Below, one piece after another: positions 50,951-60,433 of a DNA stretch of 64,000 bases. Numbering within the stretch: position 1 is the stretch's first letter; every line of letters begins with the position of its first letter. The stretch comes from Oceanicola sp. 22II-s10i (GTDB taxonomy: Bacteria > Pseudomonadota > Alphaproteobacteria > Rhodobacterales > Rhodobacteraceae), in contig NZ_AQQU01000005.1 of NCBI RefSeq assembly GCF_002210105.1, forward strand, positions 124,001 to 188,000. The letters are read 5' to 3'. The notes below the pieces were generated by a model. The model made no database searches. It saw only the letters and a list, made by a program, of their open reading frames with translations, and was not told where the DNA came from. The position numbers were made by a program, and so were the translations under genes.

Positions 50951-52002
50951 CCACCGCCGCCCCGCCCCTCGCCCCGACGGCCACCCGCGTCGCCGCCCTG
51001 CGCCGAGCCCGCGCGGGCACCCGGCTGCGGCGCGCGGCGCTGCTGGCCGGTCTGCTGGCCGCCGCCGTCGCGCTGACGCTGACCGTTGGCCGGTCCGTCA
51101 CGCCGCCGCTGGACGTGCTGCGGGTGCTGGCCGGACAGGACGTGCCGGGCGCCACATTCGCCGTCCGCGACCTGCGCCTGCCCCGCGCGGTGCTGTCGGC
51201 GCTGGCGGGGATGAGCTTCGGCCTCGGCGGCATCGTGTTCCAGACCCTGCTGCGCAATCCGCTGGCGAGCCCGGACATCATCGGCATCAGCGCCGGGGCC
51301 AGCGCCGCCGCCGTGCTGGGGATCGTGGTACTGGGCTGGTCCGGGGCGGCGGTGTCGGTGCTGGCGGTCACGGCGGGACTGGCCGTCGCGGCGCTGATCT
51401 ACCTGCTGTCATGGCGCGATGGCGTCACCGGCGCCCGGCTGATCCTGATCGGCATCGGGCTGTCGGCGATGCTGGACAGCATGATCGCCTATGTCCTGTC
51501 TCGCGCCCCCGCGTGGACGCTTCAGGACGCCCTGCGCTGGCTGACCGGCAGCGTCAACGGCGCGACCGCCGATCAGGCGCTGCCCGTGCTGGCCGCGCTG
51601 GTGGTCTTTGGCGGCACGCTGATCGCCCGGCGCGGCACGCTCGAGGCGATGCGCCTCGGCGACGACACAGCCGCCGCGCTCGGGGTGCCGCTGACCCGCG
51701 ACAAGGCGCTGATCGTCATGGCCGCCGTCGGGCTGATCGCCGTGGCGACGGCGATGGCCGGGCCGGTCAGCTTCGTCGCCTTCCTCTCGGGCCCGATCGC
51801 CCTGCGCATCGCCGGTCCGGGCCGCGCGCCGCTGGTGCCTGCCGCCCTGACCGGGGCGCTGCTGGTGGTGCTGGGCGATTTCGCGGGACAGCACCTGCTG
51901 CCCGGGCGCTACCCGGTCGGCGTCGTCACCGGCGCGCTCGGGGCGCCGTTCCTCATCTATCTGATCGTCCGGGCGCACCGGACCGCAGGAGGCCGAACAT
52001 GA
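50947..52002 (+). CDS. FecCD-type siderophore ABC permease 2
   Basis: A 351-residue permease. LRLPRAVLSALAGMSFGLGG, FQTLLRNPLASPDIIGIS and AGPVSFVAFLSGPIALRIAG mark the FecCD family. GTG start at 50947 within a GTGA overlap. It forms the membrane heterodimer with permease 1. Confidence 0.92.
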   Translation: MTTAAPPLAPTATRVAALRRARAGTRLRRAALLAGLLAAAVALTLTVGRSVTPPLDVLRVLAGQDVPGATFAVRDLRLPRAVLSALAGMSFGLGGIVFQTLLRNPLASPDIIGISAGASAAAVLGIVVLGWSGAAVSVLAVTAGLAVAALIYLLSWRDGVTGARLILIGIGLSAMLDSMIAYVLSRAPAWTLQDALRWLTGSVNGATADQALPVLAALVVFGGTLIARRGTLEAMRLGDDTAAALGVPLTRDKALIVMAAVGLIAVATAMAGPVSFVAFLSGPIALRIAGPGRAPLVPAALTGALLVVLGDFAGQHLLPGRYPVGVVTGALGAPFLIYLIVRAHRTAGGRT

Positions 52003-52829
52003 CCGCACCCGTTCTTGCCGCGCAGCGTCTGGAGGCCGGCTATGGCCAGAACCCGGTCATCACTGGACTGGACTTCACCGTGCCGCCGGGTCGGATCACC
52101 GCGATCGTCGGTGCCAATGCCTGCGGCAAGTCCACCCTGCTGCGCAGCCTGTCACGCCTGCTGCGCCCGGCCGAGGGGGCGGTCACGCTGGACGGCACCG
52201 CGATCCGGTCGATGTCGACGCGGGCGCTGGCCCGCCGTCTGGGCCTGCTGCCGCAATCGCCGGTCGCGCCCGACGGCATCACCGTCGCCGATCTGGTCAG
52301 CCACGGACGCTACCCCCACCACGGTCCGCTGTCGCGCTGGAGCGCGGCGGACGATCAGGCGGTGGCCCGGGCGCTGGACGCGACCCGGACGGCCGAACTG
52401 GCGGACCGCGACATCGACGCCCTGTCAGGCGGGCAGCGCCAGCGGGTCTGGATCGCCATGGCGCTGGCGCAGGACACCGACCTGCTGCTGCTGGACGAGC
52501 CGACCACCTTCCTCGACGTCGCCCACCAGATCGAGGTGCTGGACCTGCTCGAAGACCTCAACCGCGACCGGGGCACGACCATCGTGATGGTCCTGCACGA
52601 CCTGAACATGGCCGCCCGCTACGCGGATCATCTGGTCGCCATGCACGCGGGCGCGATCGCCGCCGCCGGGGCACCGGAGACCGTGCTGACGGAGGCGGTG
52701 GTCGAACGGGTCTTTGGCCTGAGGGCCCGGATCATGGCCGACCCGGTGACCGGAAAACCGATGATGCTGCCGCTTGGCCGACATGCCAGGGGCACCCCCC
52801 ATCCCCAAGGAAAGGCAGACCAGACATGA
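51999..52829 (+). CDS. Siderophore ABC transporter ATPase (FepC-like)
   Basis: A 276-residue ABC ATPase. Walker A GANACGKST, Q-loop GLLPQ, signature LSGGQRQR, Walker B DLLLLDEPT, switch His in VLHDLN. It energises the two FecCD permeases. A strong GCAGGAGG site lies before the ATG at 51999, which overlaps the permease stop (ATGA). About 30 residues after the ATPase core form a basic tail. Confidence 0.94.
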   Translation: MTAPVLAAQRLEAGYGQNPVITGLDFTVPPGRITAIVGANACGKSTLLRSLSRLLRPAEGAVTLDGTAIRSMSTRALARRLGLLPQSPVAPDGITVADLVSHGRYPHHGPLSRWSAADDQAVARALDATRTAELADRDIDALSGGQRQRVWIAMALAQDTDLLLLDEPTTFLDVAHQIEVLDLLEDLNRDRGTTIVMVLHDLNMAARYADHLVAMHAGAIAAAGAPETVLTEAVVERVFGLRARIMADPVTGKPMMLPLGRHARGTPHPQGKADQT

Positions 52830-53860
52830 GCTTTACCGCACAGGCGACCGCCCTCTGCCCCGGCCCGCTGCCGGACGATGTCCTGCCGCACCTGGCCGCC
52901 CATGCCCGCGCCGCCGAACTCGAGGTCAGCGAAAACGGCACCGACCTGCAGGTCCGGCTGCTGGCCGCGCAGGTGGACTGCGGCCTGAGCGGCGGCGACC
53001 TGTCGGTCAGGATCGGTGCGGTGGATGCGATCGCGCTCCAGCAGATCAGGGAGTTCGTGCTCCATCTGCTCGACCATGTCGCGCCCGGCGCAGGCGACCG
53101 CGCCACATGGCAGGGCGATATCCGCCGCGATGCGCCGCCGCTGAACTTCTGCACGGCGACTGTCCGCAGCGTCCGGCGCGTCGCCCCGCATTTCCTGCGG
53201 GTCGAGATGGACTGCGACGACACCCGGCGGCTGGCCGAGGGCCGGGGCATGCACTTCTCGCTGCTGCTGCCGCCCGAGGACCGCGCGCCGGTCTGGCCCC
53301 GCCTCGACGGCACCGGCCGCACCGTCTGGCCGCAGGGCGACGATGCTCTGCACCGGGCAGTCTACACCTTCGTGGAGTTCGACATCGAGGCGGGACGTTT
53401 CACCTTCGACGTGTTCGAGCATGACGGCGGGCGCGCCACCGGCTGGGCGCGTGGCGCGCAGCCCGGCGATCTGGTCGGGATCACCGGCCCCGGCAGCGGA
53501 CGCTTTCCGCCGGGCGACCGCCTGCTGATCGCGGGGGATGAAACCGCCCTGCCCGCGATCCGCCGGATCCTCGCCCGGTCCGAGCCGGACCGGACCGGTC
53601 AGGCTTTCATCGAGGTCGGCGGGCCAGAGGACATCTGCGACATGCCCCGGCCCGACGGGATCGCCCTGACATGGGTGCTGCGCGACCGGGGCGAGGCGCT
53701 CTGGGATCACCTGTCGGACCTGACCCCGCCCGAGGGCGACGGCCGCTATGTCTGGGTTGCCGCCGAAAAGGACCTCGTGCGGCGGGCCAAGGCGCGGTTC
53801 CGCGGCGACTTCGGGATCGGTCAGGATGAGGGGTATTTCGCCTTCTACTGGACGGCCTGA
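52826..53860 (+). CDS. Siderophore-interacting protein (FAD-dependent ferric-siderophore reductase)
   Basis: A 344-residue SIP-family protein. An N-terminal extension of about 100 residues resembling a DUF2218-like alpha/beta domain is followed by the FAD domain (RAVYTFVEFD, then GRFTFDVFEHDGGRATGWARG with PGDLVGITGPGSG) and the C-terminal NAD(P)H domain ending GYFAFYWTA. It releases iron from the imported ferric siderophore in the cytoplasm. It overlaps the ATPase stop by 4 bp and ends the operon. Confidence 0.9.
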   Translation: MSFTAQATALCPGPLPDDVLPHLAAHARAAELEVSENGTDLQVRLLAAQVDCGLSGGDLSVRIGAVDAIALQQIREFVLHLLDHVAPGAGDRATWQGDIRRDAPPLNFCTATVRSVRRVAPHFLRVEMDCDDTRRLAEGRGMHFSLLLPPEDRAPVWPRLDGTGRTVWPQGDDALHRAVYTFVEFDIEAGRFTFDVFEHDGGRATGWARGAQPGDLVGITGPGSGRFPPGDRLLIAGDETALPAIRRILARSEPDRTGQAFIEVGGPEDICDMPRPDGIALTWVLRDRGEALWDHLSDLTPPEGDGRYVWVAAEKDLVRRAKARFRGDFGIGQDEGYFAFYWTA

Positions 53861-53887
53861 GCCGCCCCGCGTCACGCCCTGCCCCGC

Positions 53888-55126
53888 TCAGCGCGGCAGG
53901 GCGCCCGAGGCAAGCCCCCCGACCGGGACGAACCCCGCCGGAGCGGGCGCGGCCTGCGCCCGCCTCCGCTTGCCATCCGCGACCCAGGCGGCGGCGATCA
54001 TCACCGCCACGCACAGCGGGGTCAGCCCCCAGAGCGTCCAGGCGGCATCGTGGTAGCCCATCATGACCACCTGCCCGGCCAGCGCCAGCACCACCGACAG
54101 GCTGAACACCAGCAGACCGTGACGCCCCATCAGGCTCAGCGGCGCGGCGAGGGTGTGCGCCGACAGCCTGCGCACGGCAGGCAGGCAGGACAGGACATAG
54201 ACCATGGCCAGCAGGTGCAGCAGGCGCGGCAGGCCAAGGTTGGTCTTGTCCTGGCTGAAGAAGATCGACGGCAGACCGGTCTGGTCCAGCATCCACATGC
54301 CGTGGTTCAGCGCCGCCCCCAGCGTCGGGTTCAGCCGCCATGCCGCCACCAGCACCAGCCAGCCGAGCGCCACGACGAAAAGGCCACGGTTCACCGGCAC
54401 CAGCCGCTCGCCCCGGCGCATGGCGATTCCGATCACCAGCCCGATCACGAAGATCAGCTGCCACGACAGGGGGTTGAAGAACCAGACCCCGCCATTGGGA
54501 TAGTTCTGCAGGTTGATGTTCCACGTCCCGGCCACGAACCACAGCCCGGCCGACGCCGCCAGCACCACGCCCGGACGGTGCATGGCGACCAGTATGGCCA
54601 ACGGGGCGAACAGCAGCAGCAGCGCATAGACCGACAGGATGTTGACGTAGCCGATCTGGTGGCCAAGCGTGGCGATGCCGAAGAAGATCTCCTCGGGGTT
54701 TTCAAAGACTGCCCCGAGGTTGTGCAGCTGCATCATGCCGGGATCGCCGAACAGGTCGGCCCCGCCGGAAAAGATCACGATCGCCCAGAGCGTCAGCAAC
54801 AGGTGCACGAGGTAGAGCGTCCAGGCGCGTTTCCACAGCGGCGAGGTGGCGGGCCATAGCCCGTCCCGTTGCAGCTTGTCCGGCGCGAAGCGCGGCGAAT
54901 AGGCCAGTCCGGCGGCGATGCCGGACAGGACGAAGAACGCCTCGGCGGCGTCGGAAAAACCGTAGGTCCGGTAGGTCCACTGCTCGTAGGGGTTGCCGGG
55001 CATGTGGTCGATCAGGATCATCACCAGCGCCAGCCCGCGGAACGTGTCCAGCCGCGGGTCGCGCGCCTTGACGGCGGCGGCGGCACGGGCGGGCAGGCCC
55101 CTCGCTCCGGTTTCAGGCCGCGACAT
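53888..55126 (-). CDS. opgC: OpgC, succinyltransferase of periplasmic glucans
   Basis: A 412-residue inner-membrane acyltransferase of the OpgC family with about ten membrane helices. The start of the domain reads DPRLDTFRGLALVMILIDHMPGN, typical of acyltransferase-3-like OpgC. In Rhodobacter sphaeroides opgC is the last gene of opgGIHC and adds succinyl groups to osmoregulated periplasmic glucans; gene order here is identical. The start at 55126 follows GGAGG and overlaps opgH by 14 bp. Confidence 0.9.
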   Translation of the reverse strand: MSRPETGARGLPARAAAAVKARDPRLDTFRGLALVMILIDHMPGNPYEQWTYRTYGFSDAAEAFFVLSGIAAGLAYSPRFAPDKLQRDGLWPATSPLWKRAWTLYLVHLLLTLWAIVIFSGGADLFGDPGMMQLHNLGAVFENPEEIFFGIATLGHQIGYVNILSVYALLLLFAPLAILVAMHRPGVVLAASAGLWFVAGTWNINLQNYPNGGVWFFNPLSWQLIFVIGLVIGIAMRRGERLVPVNRGLFVVALGWLVLVAAWRLNPTLGAALNHGMWMLDQTGLPSIFFSQDKTNLGLPRLLHLLAMVYVLSCLPAVRRLSAHTLAAPLSLMGRHGLLVFSLSVVLALAGQVVMMGYHDAAWTLWGLTPLCVAVMIAAAWVADGKRRRAQAAPAPAGFVPVGGLASGALPR

Positions 55127-56894
55127 CGGACGCACCTCCGGTTTCGGCATCCGCACCGGCGGACGCGCTGGCGGCCCATCCGTCGAGGACGGCAAGGTAG
55201 GCGGTGAACACCGCGGGCGGATCGGCCCGGTCGGGGACCGCGAACAGGCCCCCCTCGTAGGGCCGAGAGGTGACGGCGATCAGCACGGGCGCGGCCAGCA
55301 TCGGCAACCCGACGGGCAGCAGCCACAGCACGAGGTCCGGCGCGAAGTGCCACACGGCGGCCAGCACTCCCGCCCCGGTGGCGGAAACCCACAACGCCGC
55401 CCGCACCGCCGCGACAAGCGCGATGCGTCCTTCGGCGCGCGCATTGGCGGGCCAGCCGCCGTCCTGCCCGGACAGGACCTGCAGGATTGCGCGGGTCTGG
55501 TAGACCATCATCACCGGTGCCAGCAGCGAGGTAAGCGCGACTTCGGCCAGCACGGACCGCGCTGTGCGCGCCGCACCGCCGAAACCACGGGCGCGGCCGG
55601 TCATCACCGCCTCCGCCACGATGGCAAGCTTGGGCAGGATCAGCAGGCCGACGATCCCCAGAAACAGCGCCGTGATCTCGCGCGTGCGGTCGTCGGGGAA
55701 AACGGGGAAGAGCTGATAGCGGTCGGGAAAGTAGTTTGGTTCCGGCGCGAATATCGTGGCCAGCACGGACACCACCAGAAACAGCGCCCAGAGCGCCGAC
55801 ACCACGTAGGCGAGGATGCCCTGAAGAAAGACGAACCGGCTCCAGCCCCTGAAGCCCGGTGCGAACAGCAGGCGAGTATGCTGCAGGTTGCCCTGACACC
55901 AGCGGCGGTCGCGCTTGGCATAGGACAGCACGTTTTCCGGCCCTTCCTCATAGGATCCGTCCAGCGTCGGATCGACGGTCACGGTCCAGCCCGCGCGGGC
56001 CAGCAGGGCGGCCTCGACATAATCGTGGCTCAGGATATGCCCGCCGAACGGCGGACGCCCGGTCAGCGCGGGCAGGCCGCAGCTCTCGGCGAAGGCCGTG
56101 ACGCGGACGATGGCGTTGTGGCCCCAGAACGGACCAGTCGCCCCCTGCATCCGGGCAAGGCCACGGGTGAAGACGGGCGAATGGAACGCGGCCGAGAATT
56201 GCAGCGCGCGGCCGAGAAATGACCGCGCGGCGAGGATCCGCGGCAGGGTCTGCAACAGGCCCAGGTTCGGATCGGCCTGCATCCGCGCGATCATGGCGCG
56301 GACCGTTTCGCCTTCGATCAGGCTGTCGGCGTCAAGGATGACCGCGTAGTCATAGGCGGCGCCCGACCGGCGGATGAATTCTTCGATATTGCCGGCCTTG
56401 CGCCCGGTGTTCACCTCGCGCCGGCGGTAGAAGATGCGCCCCTGCCCCCCGGTCACGGCCAGAAGCCGCGCAAAGGCCTCGCGTTCGCGCAGCGCGGCCA
56501 TGTCGTCGCGGGTGTCCGACAGGATCGCCACGTCCGCCGTCACCCCGGCCTGCGCGATCGAGGCGTCGATCGCCGCGACGCGGGCGAAGGTCGCCACCGG
56601 ATCCTCGTTGCAGATCGGCACAAGCACCACGGTCCGCCCGGTCGTCGGGTCGAACCGGGGCCGCGCGGCAGCTTTCATCGGCCAAAGACCCGCCACCGCC
56701 AGCATCGCGCCCCACGCCAGCCAGCCGGTTGTCACGAACATCAGCAGGCCGCGCAGGATGTCGAGCGTCTGCACGCCATCCTGGAACGTCGCCTCCATCA
56801 TCAGCCCCGCCGCAAGGGCGGCGAGCAGCAGCGCCGTGCCGATGGCCAGCGTCCGGATCGCCCGCGTGCGGGCATCGGCGGCGCGGAACCTCAT
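55113..56894 (-). CDS. opgH: OpgH, glucan glucosyltransferase
   Basis: A 593-residue membrane GT2 enzyme. Two N-terminal helices; a cytosolic GT2 domain with ILSDTRDD, VILDADSLI (Asp188, Asp190) and the KRDRRWCQGNLQH acceptor motif; several C-terminal helices. It polymerises glucose from UDP-glucose into the beta-1,2/1,6 glucan backbone and exports it. It is shorter than the E. coli protein (about 850), mainly at the N-terminus, as in alphaproteobacteria. It starts 4 bp after the small opgI-like gene. Confidence 0.93.
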   Translation of the reverse strand: MRFRAADARTRAIRTLAIGTALLLAALAAGLMMEATFQDGVQTLDILRGLLMFVTTGWLAWGAMLAVAGLWPMKAAARPRFDPTTGRTVVLVPICNEDPVATFARVAAIDASIAQAGVTADVAILSDTRDDMAALREREAFARLLAVTGGQGRIFYRRREVNTGRKAGNIEEFIRRSGAAYDYAVILDADSLIEGETVRAMIARMQADPNLGLLQTLPRILAARSFLGRALQFSAAFHSPVFTRGLARMQGATGPFWGHNAIVRVTAFAESCGLPALTGRPPFGGHILSHDYVEAALLARAGWTVTVDPTLDGSYEEGPENVLSYAKRDRRWCQGNLQHTRLLFAPGFRGWSRFVFLQGILAYVVSALWALFLVVSVLATIFAPEPNYFPDRYQLFPVFPDDRTREITALFLGIVGLLILPKLAIVAEAVMTGRARGFGGAARTARSVLAEVALTSLLAPVMMVYQTRAILQVLSGQDGGWPANARAEGRIALVAAVRAALWVSATGAGVLAAVWHFAPDLVLWLLPVGLPMLAAPVLIAVTSRPYEGGLFAVPDRADPPAVFTAYLAVLDGWAASASAGADAETGGASDVAA

Positions 56895-56898
56895 GGCG

Positions 56899-57069
56899 TC
56901 AGACCCGTTTCACCGGCATCAGCAGCCGGGCCAGCAACGACATCAGCGTGCCGTGCTCCGGGCGCTCCAGCACCTGCCGCGGCATGGCAAGCGGTGCCTC
57001 GGGCGGCAGCCAGTCGGTCTGCGCCACGGCAACGGCGCGATCAAAGGCGGTCTTGGACAGGTCTGTCAT
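56899..57069 (-). CDS. opgI: Small OpgI-like protein between opgG and opgH
   Basis: A 56-residue protein starting MTDLSKTAFDRAVAVAQTDW, with a central LPPEAPLAMPRQ segment and a hydrophobic end (LMSLLARLLMPVKRV). It overlaps opgG by ATGA and ends 4 bp before opgH. Position and size match opgI of the R. sphaeroides opgGIHC operon, a gene with no general functional description. In E. coli OpgH the N-terminal extension contains a similar PPEAPLAMP-type stretch, so this small protein may be the separated cytosolic N-terminus of OpgH. Confidence 0.75.
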   Translation of the reverse strand: MTDLSKTAFDRAVAVAQTDWLPPEAPLAMPRQVLERPEHGTLMSLLARLLMPVKRV

Positions 57070-58655
57070 TCCTTCACCCACTGATAGAGCCATGTTTCGG
57101 ACAGCACGTCTCCGAACCCCGCAAGATGCGCCCTGAGTTCGACGGCGGCCCGCGCCTCGGCTTCCACTTCGATCACCAGCCGCCAGACGTCGGACCCGTC
57201 GATACGCGACAGGACGGTTTCGGAAACCCTGCCGCGCGTGGCGCTGACAACCGGGGTAACCTCGGCATCCGCCGGAAGTTCCCTCAGCAGCCCACCTTTG
57301 AAATCAATGACGAATTTCCGCCGACCCGAGTCGCCGTCCACCCCCGAAACGCCGCCTTTTCCGGCGCGCGTGCGCAAAATTCTGGCGCGGAGCGAAGATC
57401 CGTCGCCCGCCGGTTCGCGGCCCCAGTGCAGCCGATAGGCCACTTCGACCTGGCTGCCCGCCGTGGCGGGCGCCTCGGGCGTCCAGAAGGCCGCGATGTT
57501 GTCGTTGCCCTCCAGTTCGGACGGAATCTCGATCAGCCGGACGGTGCCCTTGCCCCAGTCCCCGATCGGTTCGACCATCAGCGAGGGACGGCGTTCGTAA
57601 TGCGCCTGCGCGTCGAGATATTCGTCGAAGTCGCGCGTCCGCTGGACCAGCCCGAAACTGACCGGGTTCTCCATTCCCAGATAGGACCCCGCCAGCCGGG
57701 CCGGGTTCTTGAGCGGACGATAGAGTGTTTCGCCCGAGGCGAGGTTGACCACCAGCGCCTCGCTGTCATGCACCGCCGGGCGGTAGTCGTCGAACCCCAT
57801 GCGGTCGCCGCCGCCGAACAGGAACATCGAGGTCAGCGGCGCGATTCCCAGTTGCGCCACGTCGCGGCGCAGGAACAGCCGGGCGGTGACCTCCATCACG
57901 GTGTCCGTGCCCGGTGTCACGACGAACCTGTAGGCCCCGGTGACCGATGCGCTGTTCAGGGCGGCATAGATCGTGACCCGCTGCGCGCCCGGCGCGGGCC
58001 GTTCCAGCCAGAAGGCCGAGAAGCGGGGAAATTCCTCGCCATCGGAATGGCCGGTGTTCACGGCCAGCCCCCGCGCGGACAGGCCATAGAGCGTGTCCTG
58101 CCCAAGCGCACGGAAGTAGCTGGCGCCGAGGAAGGACAGCAGTTCGTCGAACTTGTCCGCCCGGTTGAGCGGGTTCAGCAGCCGCACCCCTGCGACGCCG
58201 GGCAGGTCGAACGCCTCGGGCACACCGGTCTTGGGGTCGAAATATTCGAAGTCGCCGGTGGAAAAGCGCATCGGCCGCGCCACGCCGTCGACCACCTCGT
58301 GCACCGCCACCAGTTCGCGGAACAGCCAGCCGGGGTGAAAGGCGTTGACCCGGAACCGGCTGCCGTCGCCCGACCAGCGCGCGTGATCCTGACGGAAGCG
58401 GATACGCTGGTAGTCATCGTAATCGAGCTCGGTCAGGAAACCGTCCACCGTGGGCGCGGACAGCGGATCGGACAGCGACTCCAGCCGCATCCGTTCCGTC
58501 AGGGCATCGAAGGAAAACGGCTCGCCGTCCTGCGCGCGGGCGCGGCGGGGCAAGGTGGCACACACGACGGCCGCCGCGGCAGCACCCCCCAGGAACCTGC
58601 GGCGGCTGGTTGCCGGACGGCCGGACGGAAGGACGGTCAGAGGCGCTGATGTCAT
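57066..58655 (-). CDS. opgG: OpgG, periplasmic glucan biosynthesis protein
   Basis: A 529-residue periplasmic protein. A Tat signal (SRRRFLGGAAAAAVV, near residue 17) is followed by a beta-sandwich with the family stretches FHPGWLFRELVAVHEV, LGASYFRALGQDTLYGLSARGLA, GGGDRMGFDDYRPAVHDSEA and a C-terminal Ig-like domain ending YQWVKE. It acts on nascent glucan chains in the periplasm, needed for backbone branching or length. First gene of opgGIHC; the promoter lies in the 547-bp gap to its right. Confidence 0.93.
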   Translation of the reverse strand: MTSAPLTVLPSGRPATSRRRFLGGAAAAAVVCATLPRRARAQDGEPFSFDALTERMRLESLSDPLSAPTVDGFLTELDYDDYQRIRFRQDHARWSGDGSRFRVNAFHPGWLFRELVAVHEVVDGVARPMRFSTGDFEYFDPKTGVPEAFDLPGVAGVRLLNPLNRADKFDELLSFLGASYFRALGQDTLYGLSARGLAVNTGHSDGEEFPRFSAFWLERPAPGAQRVTIYAALNSASVTGAYRFVVTPGTDTVMEVTARLFLRRDVAQLGIAPLTSMFLFGGGDRMGFDDYRPAVHDSEALVVNLASGETLYRPLKNPARLAGSYLGMENPVSFGLVQRTRDFDEYLDAQAHYERRPSLMVEPIGDWGKGTVRLIEIPSELEGNDNIAAFWTPEAPATAGSQVEVAYRLHWGREPAGDGSSLRARILRTRAGKGGVSGVDGDSGRRKFVIDFKGGLLRELPADAEVTPVVSATRGRVSETVLSRIDGSDVWRLVIEVEAEARAAVELRAHLAGFGDVLSETWLYQWVKE

Positions 58656-59202
58656 GGTCGGTGGCTACACAAATGCAGGGGCATGTCGGTTGATTCTGGA
58701 CGCTGCGTTGCAGAATTCAAGATGCGGGACCGGATGGGGCGCAGAGACCCGCCGGTCAGGGGGCAGAAAACCGCCAACCCGGAGCAGTCCCTTCAATAAG
58801 TTGCGAGATTCTGGCGGTGCGGACGCACGCGTTTCGGCGGGGATTTGCAGAAGGACGCGACGGATCGCGCGCAGCGGTGAGCGGCCCAAGGATGATCCAC
58901 GAGAATGTCAGACGAGCGCCGTGAATGCTGCGCCCGCAAAATCCGCCTTTTGCCGATAACTTACCCTGAGCACAAGAAAAATCCGCGCCGCATTACGTCA
59001 ATTTGACCGGACTGCATGACATTGCATCGGCCGACCTCGTCATCCGCCCCGGCGGCGTGCCCGATGGTTATGCGAAGTGTCGATGGCACTCGGCGTTCGT
59101 CTGGGGCAGTGTCGGCGCTACCTGACACGGCGCAGGCGATCGGGACCGGCGCTCCGGCCCCCGGCGGCCGAACCCGTGACACCGAAATCTGGAGGATCCG
59201 CA
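58656..59202. other. 547-bp divergent intergenic region
   Basis: It holds the promoters of opgG (left) and of the MDR oxidoreductase (right). An inverted repeat ATTCTG-N12-CAGAAT lies at 58693-58716, just upstream of opgG, and could be an operator or a 5'-UTR stem. No gene is convincing; open frames lack ribosome sites. Confidence 0.5.
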
Positions 59203-60315
59203 ATGGCAACAACCGGCAAGCAACTGTTCACGACACTGGAGGCAGACGGCACGCTGACCGTCGCGATCGAGGAGGTGTCCTTTCCCGATCCGACCGGCAA
59301 CCAGGTGCTCGTGAAACTCGAGGCGGCGCCGATCAATCCGTCGGACCTCGCCATCCTGGCCGGGGCGGCCGACCTTGAAAACGCCAGCTATTCGCCGGGC
59401 AAGTTCGTCGCAAAGGTCCCCGAGCCCTTCAACACCGGATCGAAAGCGCGTCACGGGCTGAAGCTTCCCGCCGGCAACGAAGGCGCGGGCACGGTCGTGA
59501 AGGCCGGCGACGGCGACGCGGCCAAGGCGCTGGTCGGTCAGCGCGTCGCCTGTGTGCCGGGCAATGCCTACAGCCAGTATTGTATCGTCGAGGCGGGGGC
59601 ATGCCTGCCACTGGGCGACCACACGGCAGAGGACGGTGCCAGCGCCTTCGTCAACCCGATGACCGCGCTCGGTTTTGCCGAGAACGCGAAAATGGACGGA
59701 CAGGACGCGATCCTGCACACGGTCGGGGTGTCCAACCTCGGCCAGATGCTGACCCGCATCTGCAAGGAAGACGGCATCGCACTGGTCAACATCGTTCGAA
59801 AGGACGACCAGGCCGCGCTGCTGAAGGGGCTTGGCTCGACCCATATCGTCAACTCCTCTGACGACGACTTCACGACGCAACTACGGTCCGCGATCGAGGA
59901 CACGGGCGCCTTCTATGGCTTCGATCCGATCGGCGGCGGCAAGATGGTCGACACCGTCTTCAAGGCGATGGAGCAGGTCGCGGCCAGCCGGATGACCGAG
60001 TATTCCCGCTATGGTTCGAACCAGCCCAAGCGGATGTTCATCTACGGCCGTCTCGACACCGGCCAGACGATTCTGTCGCCGAGCTATGGCTTCGGCTGGA
60101 CGCTGTCCGGCTGGCTGCTGTTCCCGTTCCTGCAGATGGCCGGGCGCGAGACCGTCGCGCGGATGCGCAAGCGCGTGCTGGACAACCTCACGACCACCTT
60201 CGCCAGCCACTACAAGACGCGCGTCAATCTTGACGAGATGCTGACCAAGGACGCCGTCACCGATTACCGGGCCATGAAGACCGGCGAGAAATACCTCGTG
60301 ACGCCCTGGTCATGA
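59203..60315 (+). CDS. Zinc-binding-dehydrogenase-like (MDR) oxidoreductase
   Basis: A 370-residue MDR-superfamily protein. GroES-like N-terminal fold with APINPSDLAILAG and LPAGNEGAGTVV, then a nucleotide-binding half where AILHTVGVSNLGQMLTRIC takes the place of the usual AAxGGVG loop. No catalytic zinc ligand set (Cys-His-Cys) is evident, as in quinone oxidoreductases or enoyl reductases. Unusual for the family is the Ser/His-Thr-Val loop. The ATG follows GGAGG. Single gene followed by a strong terminator hairpin. Confidence 0.85.
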   Translation: MATTGKQLFTTLEADGTLTVAIEEVSFPDPTGNQVLVKLEAAPINPSDLAILAGAADLENASYSPGKFVAKVPEPFNTGSKARHGLKLPAGNEGAGTVVKAGDGDAAKALVGQRVACVPGNAYSQYCIVEAGACLPLGDHTAEDGASAFVNPMTALGFAENAKMDGQDAILHTVGVSNLGQMLTRICKEDGIALVNIVRKDDQAALLKGLGSTHIVNSSDDDFTTQLRSAIEDTGAFYGFDPIGGGKMVDTVFKAMEQVAASRMTEYSRYGSNQPKRMFIYGRLDTGQTILSPSYGFGWTLSGWLLFPFLQMAGRETVARMRKRVLDNLTTTFASHYKTRVNLDEMLTKDAVTDYRAMKTGEKYLVTPWS

Positions 60316-60321
60316 CACTGC

Positions 60322-60357
60322 GCGCCGGGTCCGACCGTATCTGTCGGGGCCCGGCGC
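60322..60357 (+). terminator. Terminator hairpin after MDR gene
   Basis: gcgccggg-t-ccgac, loop cgtatct, gtcgg-gg-cccggcgc: 13 pairs with one small internal asymmetry, 6 bp after the stop. No clear T-run follows. It may also serve the convergent gene. Confidence 0.6.
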
Positions 60358-60433
60358 ATGACCCCCGGACCCGCCGTGGCAGCTCCGCCCGGACACCGGA
60401 TCAGCCATTTGTGCGAACACCGGGTGCGGTCGT

